Of a stretch of DNA of 64,000 nucleotides, positions 23,681 to 32,847 are shown in pieces (within the stretch, counting starts at the first letter, position 1; each line of letters starts with the position of its first letter). The stretch is from Saccharopolyspora shandongensis (GTDB taxonomy: Bacteria; Actinomycetota; Actinomycetes; Mycobacteriales; Pseudonocardiaceae). The notes beneath the pieces were generated by a model that worked only from the letters and a program-made list of their open reading frames with translations, was not told the DNA's origin and did no database searches. The DNA is taken from assembly GCF_900106995.1 (NCBI RefSeq), contig NZ_FNOK01000015.1:62001-126000 (forward strand), given 5' to 3'. Both the position numbers and the translations under genes were made by a program.

Positions 23681-25002
23681 GGGGCGCGCGGAGCAGGCGC
23701 CGCTACCAGGCGCTCGGAGTGGTCTTCCTGTTCGCGGCCGGGATGTTCGTCGCGGGCACGATCGCCATGTACCGCAAGGCGTTCACGCAGGTCGTGGCGG
23801 TCAGCCTCGAAACCGACCGGATCGGCAACCAGATGCGGGTGGGCGCCGACGTCAAGGCCCGCGGCGTGGTGGTCGGCGAGGTGCGCGGCGTGCGCGCCGA
23901 GGGCGACCACGCGGTGCTGGACCTGGCGCTGCGGCCGGACCAGGCGGAGCTGATCCCGGCGAGCGCGTCGGCGCGGCTGCTGCCCAAGACGTTGTTCGGC
24001 GAGCGCTACGTCTCCCTGCACATCCCGGAGAGCCCCGGTTCGCGGGCCCTGGCCTCCGGCGACGTCATCCCGCAGGACCGCAGCGGATCGGCGATCGAGA
24101 TCGAGAAGGTGCTCGGCGACCTGCTGCCGGTCCTGCAAGCGGTGCAGCCGGAGAAGCTGTCGACGACGCTGACCGCCGTGTCGCAGGCGCTGGACGGCCG
24201 CGGCGAGCAGCTCGGCGACACGCTTGTGCAGCTGGACGGCTACCTGGAGCGGCTGAACCCGTCGCTGCCGAAGCTGGAGTCGGTCATCGCGCGCATCGAC
24301 GACGTGGCCGACACCTACGCCGAGGCCGCGCCCGACCTGGCGCAGGCGCTGTCCGACCTGACCACCACCAGCAAGACCATCGCCGAGCAGCGGCAGGCGC
24401 TGAACACCATGCTGGGCACCGTCACCGGCAGCGCGAACGACCTGAACCGGTTCCTGGCTCTGAACAAGGACAACCTGATCAACCTCACCGGCACATCGAG
24501 GTCCACATTGGAACTCCTCGCCGAATACGCCCCGGAGTACCCCTGCATGCTCAAGCAGTTCGCGGACTCGATCCCGAACGCCGAGCGATCCTTCGGCAAG
24601 GGCACCGAGAACCCCGAGATCGCCAAGTTCACCATCGAGATCACCGGCAGCCGCGGCAAGTACCTACCGGGCGTGGACACGCCGAAGTACCTGGACCAGC
24701 GCGGGCCGCGCTGCTACCCGTGGGTCGAGGCGCCGGACACCTTCCCGCAGTACCCGCCTGGCGGGCCGGTGCAGGACGGTTCCGTCTTCCCGGAGCCGCC
24801 GCGCGACCGCGACGAAGTGTTCCCGTGGAAGCAGAAACCGGCGTCCACCACGTCGCAGTCGGTGGTGAACACGCCTGCTGAGCGGGACCTGCTGTCGACG
24901 CTGCTGGCGCCGCAGATGGGCGTGCCGCGCTCGGAGGTGCCGGACTGGAGCGGGCTGCTGGTCGGCCCGGTGTACCGCGGGGCGGAGGTGACGGTGAAAT
25001 GA
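23677..25002 (+). CDS. mce4A: Mce4A, cell-envelope lipid-import protein
   Basis: 441 residues: an N-terminal membrane anchor (about 12-30), a single MCE/MlaD domain (VGADVKARGVVVGEVRGVR near 52 and LLPKTLFGERYVSLHIP near 95-112), then a long helical region of the Mce coiled type (about 150-290) and a Pro-rich C-terminal part. ATGA overlap with yrbE4B. Six Mce subunits assemble a hydrophobic tunnel across the envelope that passes lipid to the YrbE permeases. Placement beside KstR-type sites and sterol genes supports the Mce4 (sterol) class. Confidence 0.9.
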   Translation: MRGARSRRRYQALGVVFLFAAGMFVAGTIAMYRKAFTQVVAVSLETDRIGNQMRVGADVKARGVVVGEVRGVRAEGDHAVLDLALRPDQAELIPASASARLLPKTLFGERYVSLHIPESPGSRALASGDVIPQDRSGSAIEIEKVLGDLLPVLQAVQPEKLSTTLTAVSQALDGRGEQLGDTLVQLDGYLERLNPSLPKLESVIARIDDVADTYAEAAPDLAQALSDLTTTSKTIAEQRQALNTMLGTVTGSANDLNRFLALNKDNLINLTGTSRSTLELLAEYAPEYPCMLKQFADSIPNAERSFGKGTENPEIAKFTIEITGSRGKYLPGVDTPKYLDQRGPRCYPWVEAPDTFPQYPPGGPVQDGSVFPEPPRDRDEVFPWKQKPASTTSQSVVNTPAERDLLSTLLAPQMGVPRSEVPDWSGLLVGPVYRGAEVTVK

Positions 25003-26036
25003 GGTCCATAGCCGCGCCGCTGGTCAAGCTGCTGATCTTCGCGGCGGTCACGATCACGCTCACCGGGGTGCTCGCGATGACCATCGCCGCCTCCACCTCC
25101 GGTTCCGCCGACTCCTACGGCGCGCGGTTCGCCGACGCCTCCGGCCTGGACGTCGGCGACGACGTGCGGATGGCGGGTGTGAAGGTGGGCCGGGTGACCG
25201 GGCTGGAGGTCGTCGACGGCAAGCACGCCCTGGTGCGCTTCGACCTCGACGCCGGCCGGCGCCTCCCGAGCGACGCCGCCGCGACCGTGAAGTTCCGCAA
25301 CCTCGCCGGCCAGCGCTACCTGGCGCTGGACGCGGCGCTGCGCGACCCGGCGGACGTGCTGCCGCCGGGCGGCGAGATCCCGCTGGAGCGGACCCATCCG
25401 GCGCTGAACCTCACCGCGCTGTTCAACGGGTTCAAGCCGCTGTTCCAGGCGCTTTCGCCGCAGGACGTCAACCAGCTCTCGGGCGAGATCGTCCAGGTGC
25501 TGCAGGGCGAGGCGGGCACGGTGGACAGCCTGCTCGCCCACACCGCGTCGCTGACGTCCACGATCGCCCGCAAGGACGAGGTGATCGGCCAGGTCATCGA
25601 CAACCTCAACGTCGTGCTGACCACCGTCAACGCGCGCGGCCCGCAGCTGGGCGAGCTGATCACCTCGATGCAGCAGCTGACCAGCGGATTCGCCCAGCAG
25701 CGGCAGCCGGTGGGGGAGGCCGTCGCCGCGCTCGGCGAGCTTTCCAACACCACCGCCGGCCTGCTGGAGGAGGCGCGGCCGCCGCTGCAGAGCAGCATCG
25801 GCGAGCTGAACCGGGTCGCTGGCATCCTCAACGCCGAGCAGCCGAAGCTGGAGGCCGACCTGCAGAACATCCCCGAGCGGCTGAACGCGCTGACCCGGAC
25901 CGTCAGCTACGGCAGCTGGTTCAACTTCTACCTGTGCCGGATCTCGGGCACGGTCGGGATCTCCGAGCTCAACATCACGATCCCGATCCTGCCGCTGCCG
26001 GCCTCGGAGATGCCGGAGAGGTGCAAGCCGTCATGA
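24999..26036 (+). CDS. mce4B: Mce4B, cell-envelope lipid-import protein
   Basis: 345 residues: anchor helix (about 10-30), MCE domain with ASGLDVGDDVRMAGVKVGRV near 43 and FRNLAGQRYLALD near 95, then helical repeats and a conserved GSWFNFYLCRISGTV near 305. It overlaps both neighbours by 4 bases (ATGA), showing tight translational coupling along the operon. Confidence 0.92.
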   Translation: MRSIAAPLVKLLIFAAVTITLTGVLAMTIAASTSGSADSYGARFADASGLDVGDDVRMAGVKVGRVTGLEVVDGKHALVRFDLDAGRRLPSDAAATVKFRNLAGQRYLALDAALRDPADVLPPGGEIPLERTHPALNLTALFNGFKPLFQALSPQDVNQLSGEIVQVLQGEAGTVDSLLAHTASLTSTIARKDEVIGQVIDNLNVVLTTVNARGPQLGELITSMQQLTSGFAQQRQPVGEAVAALGELSNTTAGLLEEARPPLQSSIGELNRVAGILNAEQPKLEADLQNIPERLNALTRTVSYGSWFNFYLCRISGTVGISELNITIPILPLPASEMPERCKPS

Positions 26037-27052
26037 AGCCGTTGCGGGAGCGGAACCAGGCCGTCGTCGGCCTGGTCGCCGTCGTGCTCATCACCTGCGC
26101 CACGCTGGGCGCGTTCTTCGCCAAGGACCTGCCGGTGATCGGCGGCGGCACCACCTACGAGGCCTACTTCTCCGAGTCGGCCGGGCTCGCGGCGGGCAAC
26201 GACGTGCAGATCGCCGGGGTCAAGTCCGGCGAGGTCACCGACGTTTCGCTGGCGGGCAACCGGGTCCTGGTGGCGTTCCGCGTCGACGACGCCCAGCTCG
26301 GCGACCGCAGCCGGGCGAGCATCGAGATCAAGACGCTGCTCGGCGAGAAGTACCTGGCGCTGCAACCGGAAGGCGATTCGGAGCTCGCGGAGCCGATCCC
26401 GGTCGAGCGGACCGCCGCGCCGTTCGACATCCCGGACGCGCTCGACCAGCTGACCCGCACCGCCGACCAGGTCGACACCCAGCAGCTCGCGCAGAGCTTC
26501 CGCGTCCTGTCGGACACCTTCCGCGGCGCGCCGCAGCACATGGGCCAGGCCATCGACGGGCTTTCGCAGCTGTCGCAGACCATCGCCTCGCGCGACCAGC
26601 AGCTCGCCGACCTGCTGCGCAACACCAGCGGCGTGAGCAAGATCGTCGCCGACCGCAACGGCCAGGTGCAGCGGCTCATCTCGGACGGAAACCTGCTGCT
26701 GACCGAGCTGCAGAGCCGCAAGGAGGCGATTTCGGCGCTGCTGGCCGGAACCCAGCGGCTCTCCGACGAGCTGCGGGGCGTGGTCGCCGACAACCAGCAG
26801 CAGCTGCGGCCGACGCTGGAGCAGCTCAACCAGCTGACCGAAATGCTGCAGCGCAACCAGGACGACCTCGGTCGCGTCGTGGCGGCGATGGCGCCGTACG
26901 TGCGCGGCTTCAACAACACGGTGGGCAACGGCCGGTGGTTCGACGGCTACCTGTGCGGCCTGTTCCCGCCCGCGATCAACTCCGGGCCGCTGCAGACGAA
27001 CACGACGTCCTGCGAGATCCCGGTGCCGACCCGGCCCGTCGGAGGTGGCTGA
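26033..27052 (+). CDS. mce4C: Mce4C, cell-envelope lipid-import protein
   Basis: 339 residues: anchor (about 10-28), MCE domain with SAGLAAGNDVQIAGVKSGEV near 50 and IKTLLGEKYLALQP near 95, a long helical segment, and NGRWFDGYLCGLFPP near 305 as in C-type Mce proteins. The ATG at 26033 overlaps the mce4B stop; an upstream in-frame extension lies inside mce4B and is not needed. Confidence 0.92.
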   Translation: MKPLRERNQAVVGLVAVVLITCATLGAFFAKDLPVIGGGTTYEAYFSESAGLAAGNDVQIAGVKSGEVTDVSLAGNRVLVAFRVDDAQLGDRSRASIEIKTLLGEKYLALQPEGDSELAEPIPVERTAAPFDIPDALDQLTRTADQVDTQQLAQSFRVLSDTFRGAPQHMGQAIDGLSQLSQTIASRDQQLADLLRNTSGVSKIVADRNGQVQRLISDGNLLLTELQSRKEAISALLAGTQRLSDELRGVVADNQQQLRPTLEQLNQLTEMLQRNQDDLGRVVAAMAPYVRGFNNTVGNGRWFDGYLCGLFPPAINSGPLQTNTTSCEIPVPTRPVGGG

Positions 27053-28203
27053 TGTCCAAAGTGGTCGGAATCGGATGCGCGCTGGCGCTGCTCGTCAGCG
27101 CGGGATTGTGGTGGCTGTTCACCGATCCCGGCAAGCAGATCACCGCGTACTTCGACCGCGCCGTCGGGGTCTACGCCGGATCCAGCGTGCGGGTGCTGGG
27201 CGTCGAGGTGGGCAAGATCGACGGCGTCGTGCCGCAGGGCGACGTGGTGCGGGTCGACATGCACGTCGACGACGACGTGCAGATCCCGGCCGACGCGAAG
27301 GCCGTGGTGGTCGCGCCGAGCCTGGTCAGCGACCGGTACGTGCAGCTCACCCCGGCCTATTCCGGTGGCGCGGAACTGGTTTCGGGCGCGGTGCTGGCCA
27401 AGGACCGCACCGCGACACCAGCCGAACTCGACGACCTCTACCGCAGCGCCAACGCGCTCGCGCAGGCCCTCGGCCCGGACGGCGCGAACAGCACCGGAGC
27501 GCTGTCGGAGGTGCTGTCCACCTCGGCCGCCGCGCTGGAGGGCAACGGCAAGGACCTCAACGCCACGGTGAAGCAGCTCGGCGACCTCGCGGGCACCCTG
27601 CAGGAGAACCAGGACGACCTGTTCGCCACGGTCGACAACCTGAACACCTTCACCGCGACGCTCGCCGCCAGCGACCGGCAGATCCAGGAGTTCTACGGGC
27701 GCGTCGACGACGTCACCGGATTCCTCGCCGGCGAGCAGCAGCAGATGGGCGCCGCGCTGAGTTCGCTGGCCGTCGCGCTGGACGACGTCTCCCGGTTCAT
27801 CCGCGACAACCGGGAACTCATGACGTCCAACGTGAACAACCTGACCGGCGTGACGCAGCAGCTGGTGGACCAGCGCGAGGCGCTGGCGGAGGTGCTCGAC
27901 GTCGCACCGCTGGGCGCGACGAACTTCATCAACTCCTACGACGCGGCCTCCGGCAGCGTCACGGTCCGCGGCCACCTCAACGAGCTCACCCATCCGCCGG
28001 TGCTGATGGTGTGCAAGCTGATCCAGCACAGCATGCCCGAGCCGGTGCCGCAGGGCCTCAAGGACGCCTGCGACAAGCTCGCGCCGTACCTGGACGGCAA
28101 GCTGCAGATCCCGTCGATCGGCGAAACCATGCACTACCTGCAGCAGGGCCAACTGCCGCCGCTGCCGCTGGTGGACGCAGCCCGGCAGGAGGGACCGCGA
28201 TGA
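27052..28203 (+). CDS. mce4D: Mce4D, cell-envelope lipid-import protein
   Basis: 383 residues: anchor (about 4-22), MCE domain with YFDRAVGVYAGSSVRVLGVEVG near 33 and LVSDRYVQLTP near 87, helical region (about 120-300), and a C-terminal domain with cysteines (VCKLIQHSM, DACDKL). Its ATG shares a base with the mce4C stop (TGATG) and follows GGAGGTGGC. Confidence 0.92.
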   Translation: MSKVVGIGCALALLVSAGLWWLFTDPGKQITAYFDRAVGVYAGSSVRVLGVEVGKIDGVVPQGDVVRVDMHVDDDVQIPADAKAVVVAPSLVSDRYVQLTPAYSGGAELVSGAVLAKDRTATPAELDDLYRSANALAQALGPDGANSTGALSEVLSTSAAALEGNGKDLNATVKQLGDLAGTLQENQDDLFATVDNLNTFTATLAASDRQIQEFYGRVDDVTGFLAGEQQQMGAALSSLAVALDDVSRFIRDNRELMTSNVNNLTGVTQQLVDQREALAEVLDVAPLGATNFINSYDAASGSVTVRGHLNELTHPPVLMVCKLIQHSMPEPVPQGLKDACDKLAPYLDGKLQIPSIGETMHYLQQGQLPPLPLVDAARQEGPR

Positions 28204-29348
28204 GACGGCTGGTTCCGGTGCTGCTGGCGGCGCTGCTGGTTTCCGGTTGCGGCACAGCGGGTTTCACCGGGCTCTACAACGCCCCGCTGCCCGGCGGCGC
28301 GGAGCTGGGCCCGAACCCGTACCAGGTGACGGCGCACTTCGCCGACGTGCTCGACCTGGTGCCGCAGTCCAGCGTGAAGGTCAACGACGTCGCGGTCGGG
28401 CGGGTGGAGCGGATCGAGCTGAGCCCCGACAACACCACCGCGCTGGTGCACATGGCGGTCAACGGCGACGTCCGGCTGCCCGCCAACGCCGGCGCCCAGC
28501 TGCGGCAGTCGAGCCTGCTGGGGGAGAAGTTCGTCGAGCTCGCGGCGCCGGCCGGCGCGGCGGAGGGCGCGCTGTCCGACGGCGCGGTGATCCCGCTGGA
28601 GCGCACCAACCGCAACCCGCAGGTCGAAGAGGTGCTGGGTGCGCTGTCGATGCTGCTCAACGGCGGCGGCGTGGCGCAGCTGCAGGACATCGTGCGCGAG
28701 CTCAACGGCGCGTTCACCGGCAACGAGGCGGAAATCCGTTTGCTGCTGGGAAATCTCAACGAGACGGTCACCCGGCTGGACGGGCAGAAGGAGAACATCA
28801 CCCGCGCCATCGACGGCATCAACCGGCTCTCGTCGACGCTGCGCGGGCAGACCGATCAGATCGCGGGCGCGATCGACGGCTTGGGCCCCGGCCTGCGAAC
28901 CCTGGAGGAGCAGCGCGGCCAGCTCGTCACCATGCTCCAGTCGCTGGACCAGCTTTCCGGCGTGGCGGTGCAGACCGTCAACCGCAGCAAGGATGACATG
29001 GTCGCCGACCTGCACGCGCTGGCGCCGACGCTGCAGAAACTCGCCGAGACCGGCGACGCGCTGCCGGACGCCATCGCCTACCTCGCGACCTACCCGTTCC
29101 CGGAGTACGTCATGAAGCCGCTCAAGGGCGACTTCGTCAACGCGGACGTGCGGTTCGACCTGGACCTGAGCACGATCATGGAGAACCTCACCCGCTCCTC
29201 CGGCCCGCTGATCCCGATCCCCGGCCTCAGCGACGCGGGCCAGCCGGGCCTGCGGCCGCCACCGCCGGTACCGGCCCTGCCGCCGCTGCCGATCCCGGCG
29301 CCGCCGTCGGGCCCGGTGGTGCCGCCGATCCAGTTGGGAGGACGCTGA
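28200..29348 (+). CDS. mce4E: Mce4E, lipoprotein subunit (LprN-type)
   Basis: 382 residues. A lipoprotein signal ends in the lipobox VSGC with Cys17. An MCE domain follows (VPQSSVKVNDVAVGRVERI near 58, LLGEKFVELAAPAG near 103), then long helices and a Pro-rich tail rich in PPPPVP-type repeats. The lipobox marks it as the E subunit, the only lipid-anchored one. Overlaps are ATGA before and TGATG after. Confidence 0.92.
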   Translation: MRRLVPVLLAALLVSGCGTAGFTGLYNAPLPGGAELGPNPYQVTAHFADVLDLVPQSSVKVNDVAVGRVERIELSPDNTTALVHMAVNGDVRLPANAGAQLRQSSLLGEKFVELAAPAGAAEGALSDGAVIPLERTNRNPQVEEVLGALSMLLNGGGVAQLQDIVRELNGAFTGNEAEIRLLLGNLNETVTRLDGQKENITRAIDGINRLSSTLRGQTDQIAGAIDGLGPGLRTLEEQRGQLVTMLQSLDQLSGVAVQTVNRSKDDMVADLHALAPTLQKLAETGDALPDAIAYLATYPFPEYVMKPLKGDFVNADVRFDLDLSTIMENLTRSSGPLIPIPGLSDAGQPGLRPPPPVPALPPLPIPAPPSGPVVPPIQLGGR

Positions 29349-30493
29349 TGTTCGCGCGGAAGATCAAGATCCGGCTCGGGCTGTTCCTGGCGCTGGCGGT
29401 CGTGGGCGTCGGCTACGCGGGTGGGCAGTACGCCGGGCTGGACCGCTACTTCGGCGGCAGCGGCTACACCGTGACGGTGCGGATGGCGGACTCGGGCGGG
29501 CTGTTCACCAACTCCGAGGTGACCTACCGCGGCGTCGCGGTCGGCCGGGTCACCGAGATGCGGCTCACCGACGCGGGCATCGACGTCGACCTGCACATCG
29601 ACGACGCCGCGCCGCCGATCCCGGCCGGCGCCCGGGCCGCGGTGGCCAACCGCTCGGCGGTGGGGGAGCAGTACCTCGACCTGCGCCCGGAGCGCGACGG
29701 CGGCCCGTACCTGGCGGCGGGCTCGACGATCGAGCAGGAGCGCACCGAGGTGCCGCCGGCGCCGGAATCGCTGCTGGTCGACCTGGACCGGCTGGTCGGC
29801 AGCGTGCCGGTCGACGACCTGCGCACGGTCGTCGACGAGGTCGGCACGGCGTTCGACGGCACCGGCGGCCACCTGCAGCGCATGCTGGACGCGACCAGTT
29901 CGGTGACGGCCGCCGCCGGCCAGCACCTCCCGCAGACCACCGGGCTGCTGGCCAACAGCGACGTCGTGCTGCGCACCCAGCAGCAGCAGTCGGAGCAGAT
30001 CGTGTCGTTCAGCAGCGGGCTGCGGGAGATCTCCGGGCGGCTGAAGGAATCCGACCCGGACCTGCGGCGGATCATCAACGGCGCGCCCGCGGCGAGCCAG
30101 GAGGTCGACGCGCTGCTGCGGAGCGCGGGCACGGATTTCGGCGTGGTGGTGGCGAACATGCTGACCACGATGCAGATCACCGACGTGCGCGGCCCGGCGA
30201 TGGAGCAGATGCTGGTGGCGCTGCCGGTGATCTCGGCGTTCTCGCACACGCTGTCGCCGGACGGCACCGGACACCTCGGCCTGGTGCTGAACTTCTTCAA
30301 CCCGATCGCCTGCACCAGGGGCTACGAGGGCACGCCCCGTCGCCCGGGAAGCGAGACGGCGCCGGGCCCGACGAACGAAGACCTGCACTGCGCGGAGCCC
30401 CCGGGCAGCGTGATCAGCGTCCGGGGTTCCCAGAACGCCCCTCGGGCCCCGGTCCCGGACCCGGTCGCGCCACCGCCGCCGTTCGTGCCGTGA
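29348..30493 (+). CDS. mce4F: Mce4F, terminal Mce subunit
   Basis: 381 residues: anchor (about 8-25), MCE domain with SGGLFTNSEVTYRGVAVGRVTEM near 50 and NRSAVGEQYLDLRPE near 100, helical stretch, and a Pro-rich C terminus. It closes the operon: the mam4A/mam4B genes that follow mce4F in M. tuberculosis are absent. The palindromic element e starts 6 bases after the stop and is the likely terminator. Confidence 0.92.
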   Translation: MFARKIKIRLGLFLALAVVGVGYAGGQYAGLDRYFGGSGYTVTVRMADSGGLFTNSEVTYRGVAVGRVTEMRLTDAGIDVDLHIDDAAPPIPAGARAAVANRSAVGEQYLDLRPERDGGPYLAAGSTIEQERTEVPPAPESLLVDLDRLVGSVPVDDLRTVVDEVGTAFDGTGGHLQRMLDATSSVTAAAGQHLPQTTGLLANSDVVLRTQQQQSEQIVSFSSGLREISGRLKESDPDLRRIINGAPAASQEVDALLRSAGTDFGVVVANMLTTMQITDVRGPAMEQMLVALPVISAFSHTLSPDGTGHLGLVLNFFNPIACTRGYEGTPRRPGSETAPGPTNEDLHCAEPPGSVISVRGSQNAPRAPVPDPVAPPPPFVP

Positions 30494-30499
30494 GCGGAC

Positions 30500-30545
30500 C
30501 CCGTGAGTACTTCGTGTCGCTGTAGCAGCACAAAGTACTCACGGG
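30500..30545. repeat. Palindromic element e, between mce4F and the AbiEi-like gene
   Basis: Arms CCCGTGAGTACTTCGTG (30500-30516) and 30529-30545 pair at 16 of 17 positions. The 12-base loop holds GCTGTAGC. It separates two convergent genes, and the TGA inside its right arm is the stop codon of the minus-strand gene. Confidence 0.75.
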
Positions 30546-31507
30546 CCCAGGCACCTCCGGCACCTTCTCGTCGGCCCTTGCCACCCCTCTCGCCGAAGCA
30601 CCGTCACCACCTCACGTGCCACCGCGCACGGGGCGCGGTCGACGTCCTGCCAGCCGTACACGCGCCGAGCCGTTCCGCTGAGCTCGGCGTTGTTGTCCCG
30701 CCGCCGGTCGCGGAACGCGGTTTCGGCGTCGCTGTGGTACGCCCGGCCGTCCAACCGGACGATCAGCGGCACACCGATGCCTTCGTAGCTGCAGTCCTCC
30801 AAGAGCCTGCGGCCGAACGCGTGAACAGGCACCTGGCGTCGCGCGCGAGGAATGCCGTGCGCCCGTTCGACGTCCAGGAAGTAACGGGCCTCCAGCATCG
30901 AGGTGAGCCCTTCGGAGAGCAGCCGGACCGCTCGATCGAGGGCGGCGCTGTAGCGGTAGGCCGGTCTAGCCGCCAGCCGGGCGCGGATCTCGTCTGCCCC
31001 GACCCGGTTCGCGGAGGCGATCGTCAACAGGGTGCGCTCGGCTGCCGCCTCGTCGGGTTCGGCCGTGGCCAGGTCGATGACGGTGTCGGCACGTGACGTT
31101 CGCGGCGGGTCGTGGGAGACGACGGTGTGCCGGAAGGCGCGACTGCGGTGGACCACAACGCCTTTCTGCGGGACGGCGGACGTCCCGAAGGGAACGGTGA
31201 CGTGGACGGGTTCGTCATCGGCGGACAACCAGCCCCATTCCTGTGCGGCGGTGCGATGGCTGAGCGCGGCCGGGAACTCGGCGTAGAGGAGGGCGGCGGC
31301 GAGCCGGGCTTCGCGGGGGAGCGGGCCGCTGAACAAGGCGACCACCCCACGGTGGACGCGTTGCCAGCGCCGGGCCGCGATGTTCGCCCGGACCGTGGCA
31401 TAGCTGATGCCGAACTTTCGCAGCTGCTTGCACGTGAAGACGGTGTGCTGCCCGCGGCTCAGTGACTGCCAGTCGGCTTGGTCGGTCTCTCGGATGTGGA
31501 ACGGCAC
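30539..31507 (-). CDS. AbiEi-antitoxin-like/DUF559 protein
   Basis: 322 residues. The N-terminal part (about 15-75) has a winged-helix AbiEi-like region: VFTCKQLRKFGISYATVRANI, then RVHRGVVALFSGP. The C-terminal part has a Vsr/DUF559-like nuclease fold segment, VRLDGRAYHSDAETAFRDRRRDN, near 255-280, then YGWQDV. The GTG at 31507 follows GAGGAT; the open frame extends further but overlaps the UGT gene. No toxin partner (AbiEii) is adjacent, and such single proteins are common and uncharacterised in actinobacteria. Its stop codon is supplied by palindromic element e. Confidence 0.7.
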   Translation of the reverse strand: MPFHIRETDQADWQSLSRGQHTVFTCKQLRKFGISYATVRANIAARRWQRVHRGVVALFSGPLPREARLAAALLYAEFPAALSHRTAAQEWGWLSADDEPVHVTVPFGTSAVPQKGVVVHRSRAFRHTVVSHDPPRTSRADTVIDLATAEPDEAAAERTLLTIASANRVGADEIRARLAARPAYRYSAALDRAVRLLSEGLTSMLEARYFLDVERAHGIPRARRQVPVHAFGRRLLEDCSYEGIGVPLIVRLDGRAYHSDAETAFRDRRRDNNAELSGTARRVYGWQDVDRAPCAVAREVVTVLRREGWQGPTRRCRRCLGP

Positions 31508-31612
31508 ATCCTCATAGAGGAGCCGGCGTCTCGCACAGATACACCCGTCACCACTTCGGGTGGTCAGGAGCACCCGGAAATGCGGCCGATGCGGTCCGGC
31601 CTGGCTGGAAGG

Positions 31613-31658
31613 CCCGTGCGTACTTTGTGTTGCTATAGCAGCACAAAGTACGCACGGG
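31613..31658. repeat. Palindromic element f, upstream of the glycosyltransferase
   Basis: CCCGTGCGTACTTTGTG (31613-31629) pairs perfectly with 31642-31658; the loop is TTGCTATAGCAG. It lies 17 bases before the glycosyltransferase ATG, a 5' position unlike a terminator. With flanking bases it matches element g at 48 of 50 positions. Confidence 0.8.
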
Positions 31659-31675
31659 TCGAATACGGTCCTGGT

Positions 31676-32779
31676 ATGCGGATACTTGTCGTTTCGGCCC
31701 CGTTGCTCGGGCATCTGTTGCCGCTGCTCCCGTTGGCGCAGGCCCTGCGCGACGCCGGGCACGACGTGCTGGCCGCTACGGCCGAAGACGGCCTTAACGC
31801 CCGGCACAGCGGGATCGAGATCGCCGACGTCGCGCCGGGATTCCGGTTCGGCCGGGTCGCGCGCGGGATCATGCTGCGGCACCCGCTGCTGGCCCGCGCC
31901 GAACTGGCCGGGGACGGCGGACTCCGCACCGTGTCCCGGCTCTTCGGCGCGGTGAACGACCAGATCGCGGATGGGGTGGTGGCGCTCGTCGACCGGTGGA
32001 AGCCGGATCTCGTCATCCACGAACCCCTCGCCGCCGCCGGTGCGTTGGCCGCGGCGAGCCGGGGAATTCCGGCGGTGCTGCACGAGAATGCGCTGTTCGA
32101 CGGACCGGAAGTGTTCGGCGCCACCAGGATGGCCGCGCCGTTGGCCCGCCATGGTGTGGCGGCGCTACCGCCTGCCGCGGCGACCTTGACCATCGCGCCG
32201 CCGAGCATCGTCGGCGCCCGCGACGGCCTGCCGATGCGGTGCGAGCCGTTCAGCGGTGAGGGCGAGGTGCCGGACTGGTTGGCGGAAACCCCTGAGCAGC
32301 CCCGAATCCTGGTCAGCCGCAGCACGGTCAACGGTCCCGGTGCGAGCCCGATGCCGGCGGTCGTCGCCGCGGCCGCCGCGGTCGACGCGGAGATCGTGCT
32401 GGTCCGCCCGGACGCCAAGACCGCGAGTCGCGCCCTGCCGGAAAACGTCCGCACGGTCGACTGGGTCCCGATCAACGCGATCCTGCCGACGTGCGCGGCG
32501 GTGGTGCACCACGGCGGCGCGGGCAGCATCTTCGGGGCCTTCGCGGCGGGCCTCCCGCAACTGGTCACGCCCGGCCCGGGTGACCGGAAGTTCAACGCGG
32601 AACGGGTGGCGGAGCGAGGAGCGGGCCTTGCGGTGTCGGCGAAGCGGATCGAGGCCGCGGACCTGACCCGCCTGATCACCGACGGAGCCATGAAGAAGGC
32701 GGCAGCCGAGGTCCGCGCGGAGATGGAGGCCATGCCCGCCCCGGCAGACCTGGTGCCCCGCCTGGAAAACCTGCGGTAG
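31676..32779 (+). CDS. GT1-family (UGT/MGT-like) glycosyltransferase
   Basis: 367 residues of GT-B fold. N-terminal MRILVVSAPLLGHLLPLLPLA is the acceptor-side Rossmann start. The C-terminal nucleotide-sugar site is DWVPINAILPTCAAVVHHGGAGSIFGAFAAGLPQLVTPGPGDRKFNAERVAERG near 260-330, with the HHGGAGS loop typical of natural-product glycosyltransferases. It probably glycosylates a small hydrophobic acceptor; substrate unknown. The ATG lacks an obvious Shine-Dalgarno site and follows element f closely. The gene is bracketed by elements f and g. Confidence 0.85.
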   Translation: MRILVVSAPLLGHLLPLLPLAQALRDAGHDVLAATAEDGLNARHSGIEIADVAPGFRFGRVARGIMLRHPLLARAELAGDGGLRTVSRLFGAVNDQIADGVVALVDRWKPDLVIHEPLAAAGALAAASRGIPAVLHENALFDGPEVFGATRMAAPLARHGVAALPPAAATLTIAPPSIVGARDGLPMRCEPFSGEGEVPDWLAETPEQPRILVSRSTVNGPGASPMPAVVAAAAAVDAEIVLVRPDAKTASRALPENVRTVDWVPINAILPTCAAVVHHGGAGSIFGAFAAGLPQLVTPGPGDRKFNAERVAERGAGLAVSAKRIEAADLTRLITDGAMKKAAAEVRAEMEAMPAPADLVPRLENLR

Positions 32780-32780
32780 T

Positions 32781-32830
32781 GGCCCGTGTGTACTTTGTGT
32801 TGCTATAGCAGCACAAAGTACGCACGGGCC
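32781..32830. repeat. Palindromic element g, after the glycosyltransferase
   Basis: GGCCCGTGTGTACTTTGTG (32781-32799) pairs with 32812-32830 with one T-G wobble; the loop is TTGCTATAGCAG. It begins 1 base after the glycosyltransferase stop and lies between convergent genes. Confidence 0.8.
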
Positions 32831-32847
32831 GGTCGGAGCCCTCGTAA

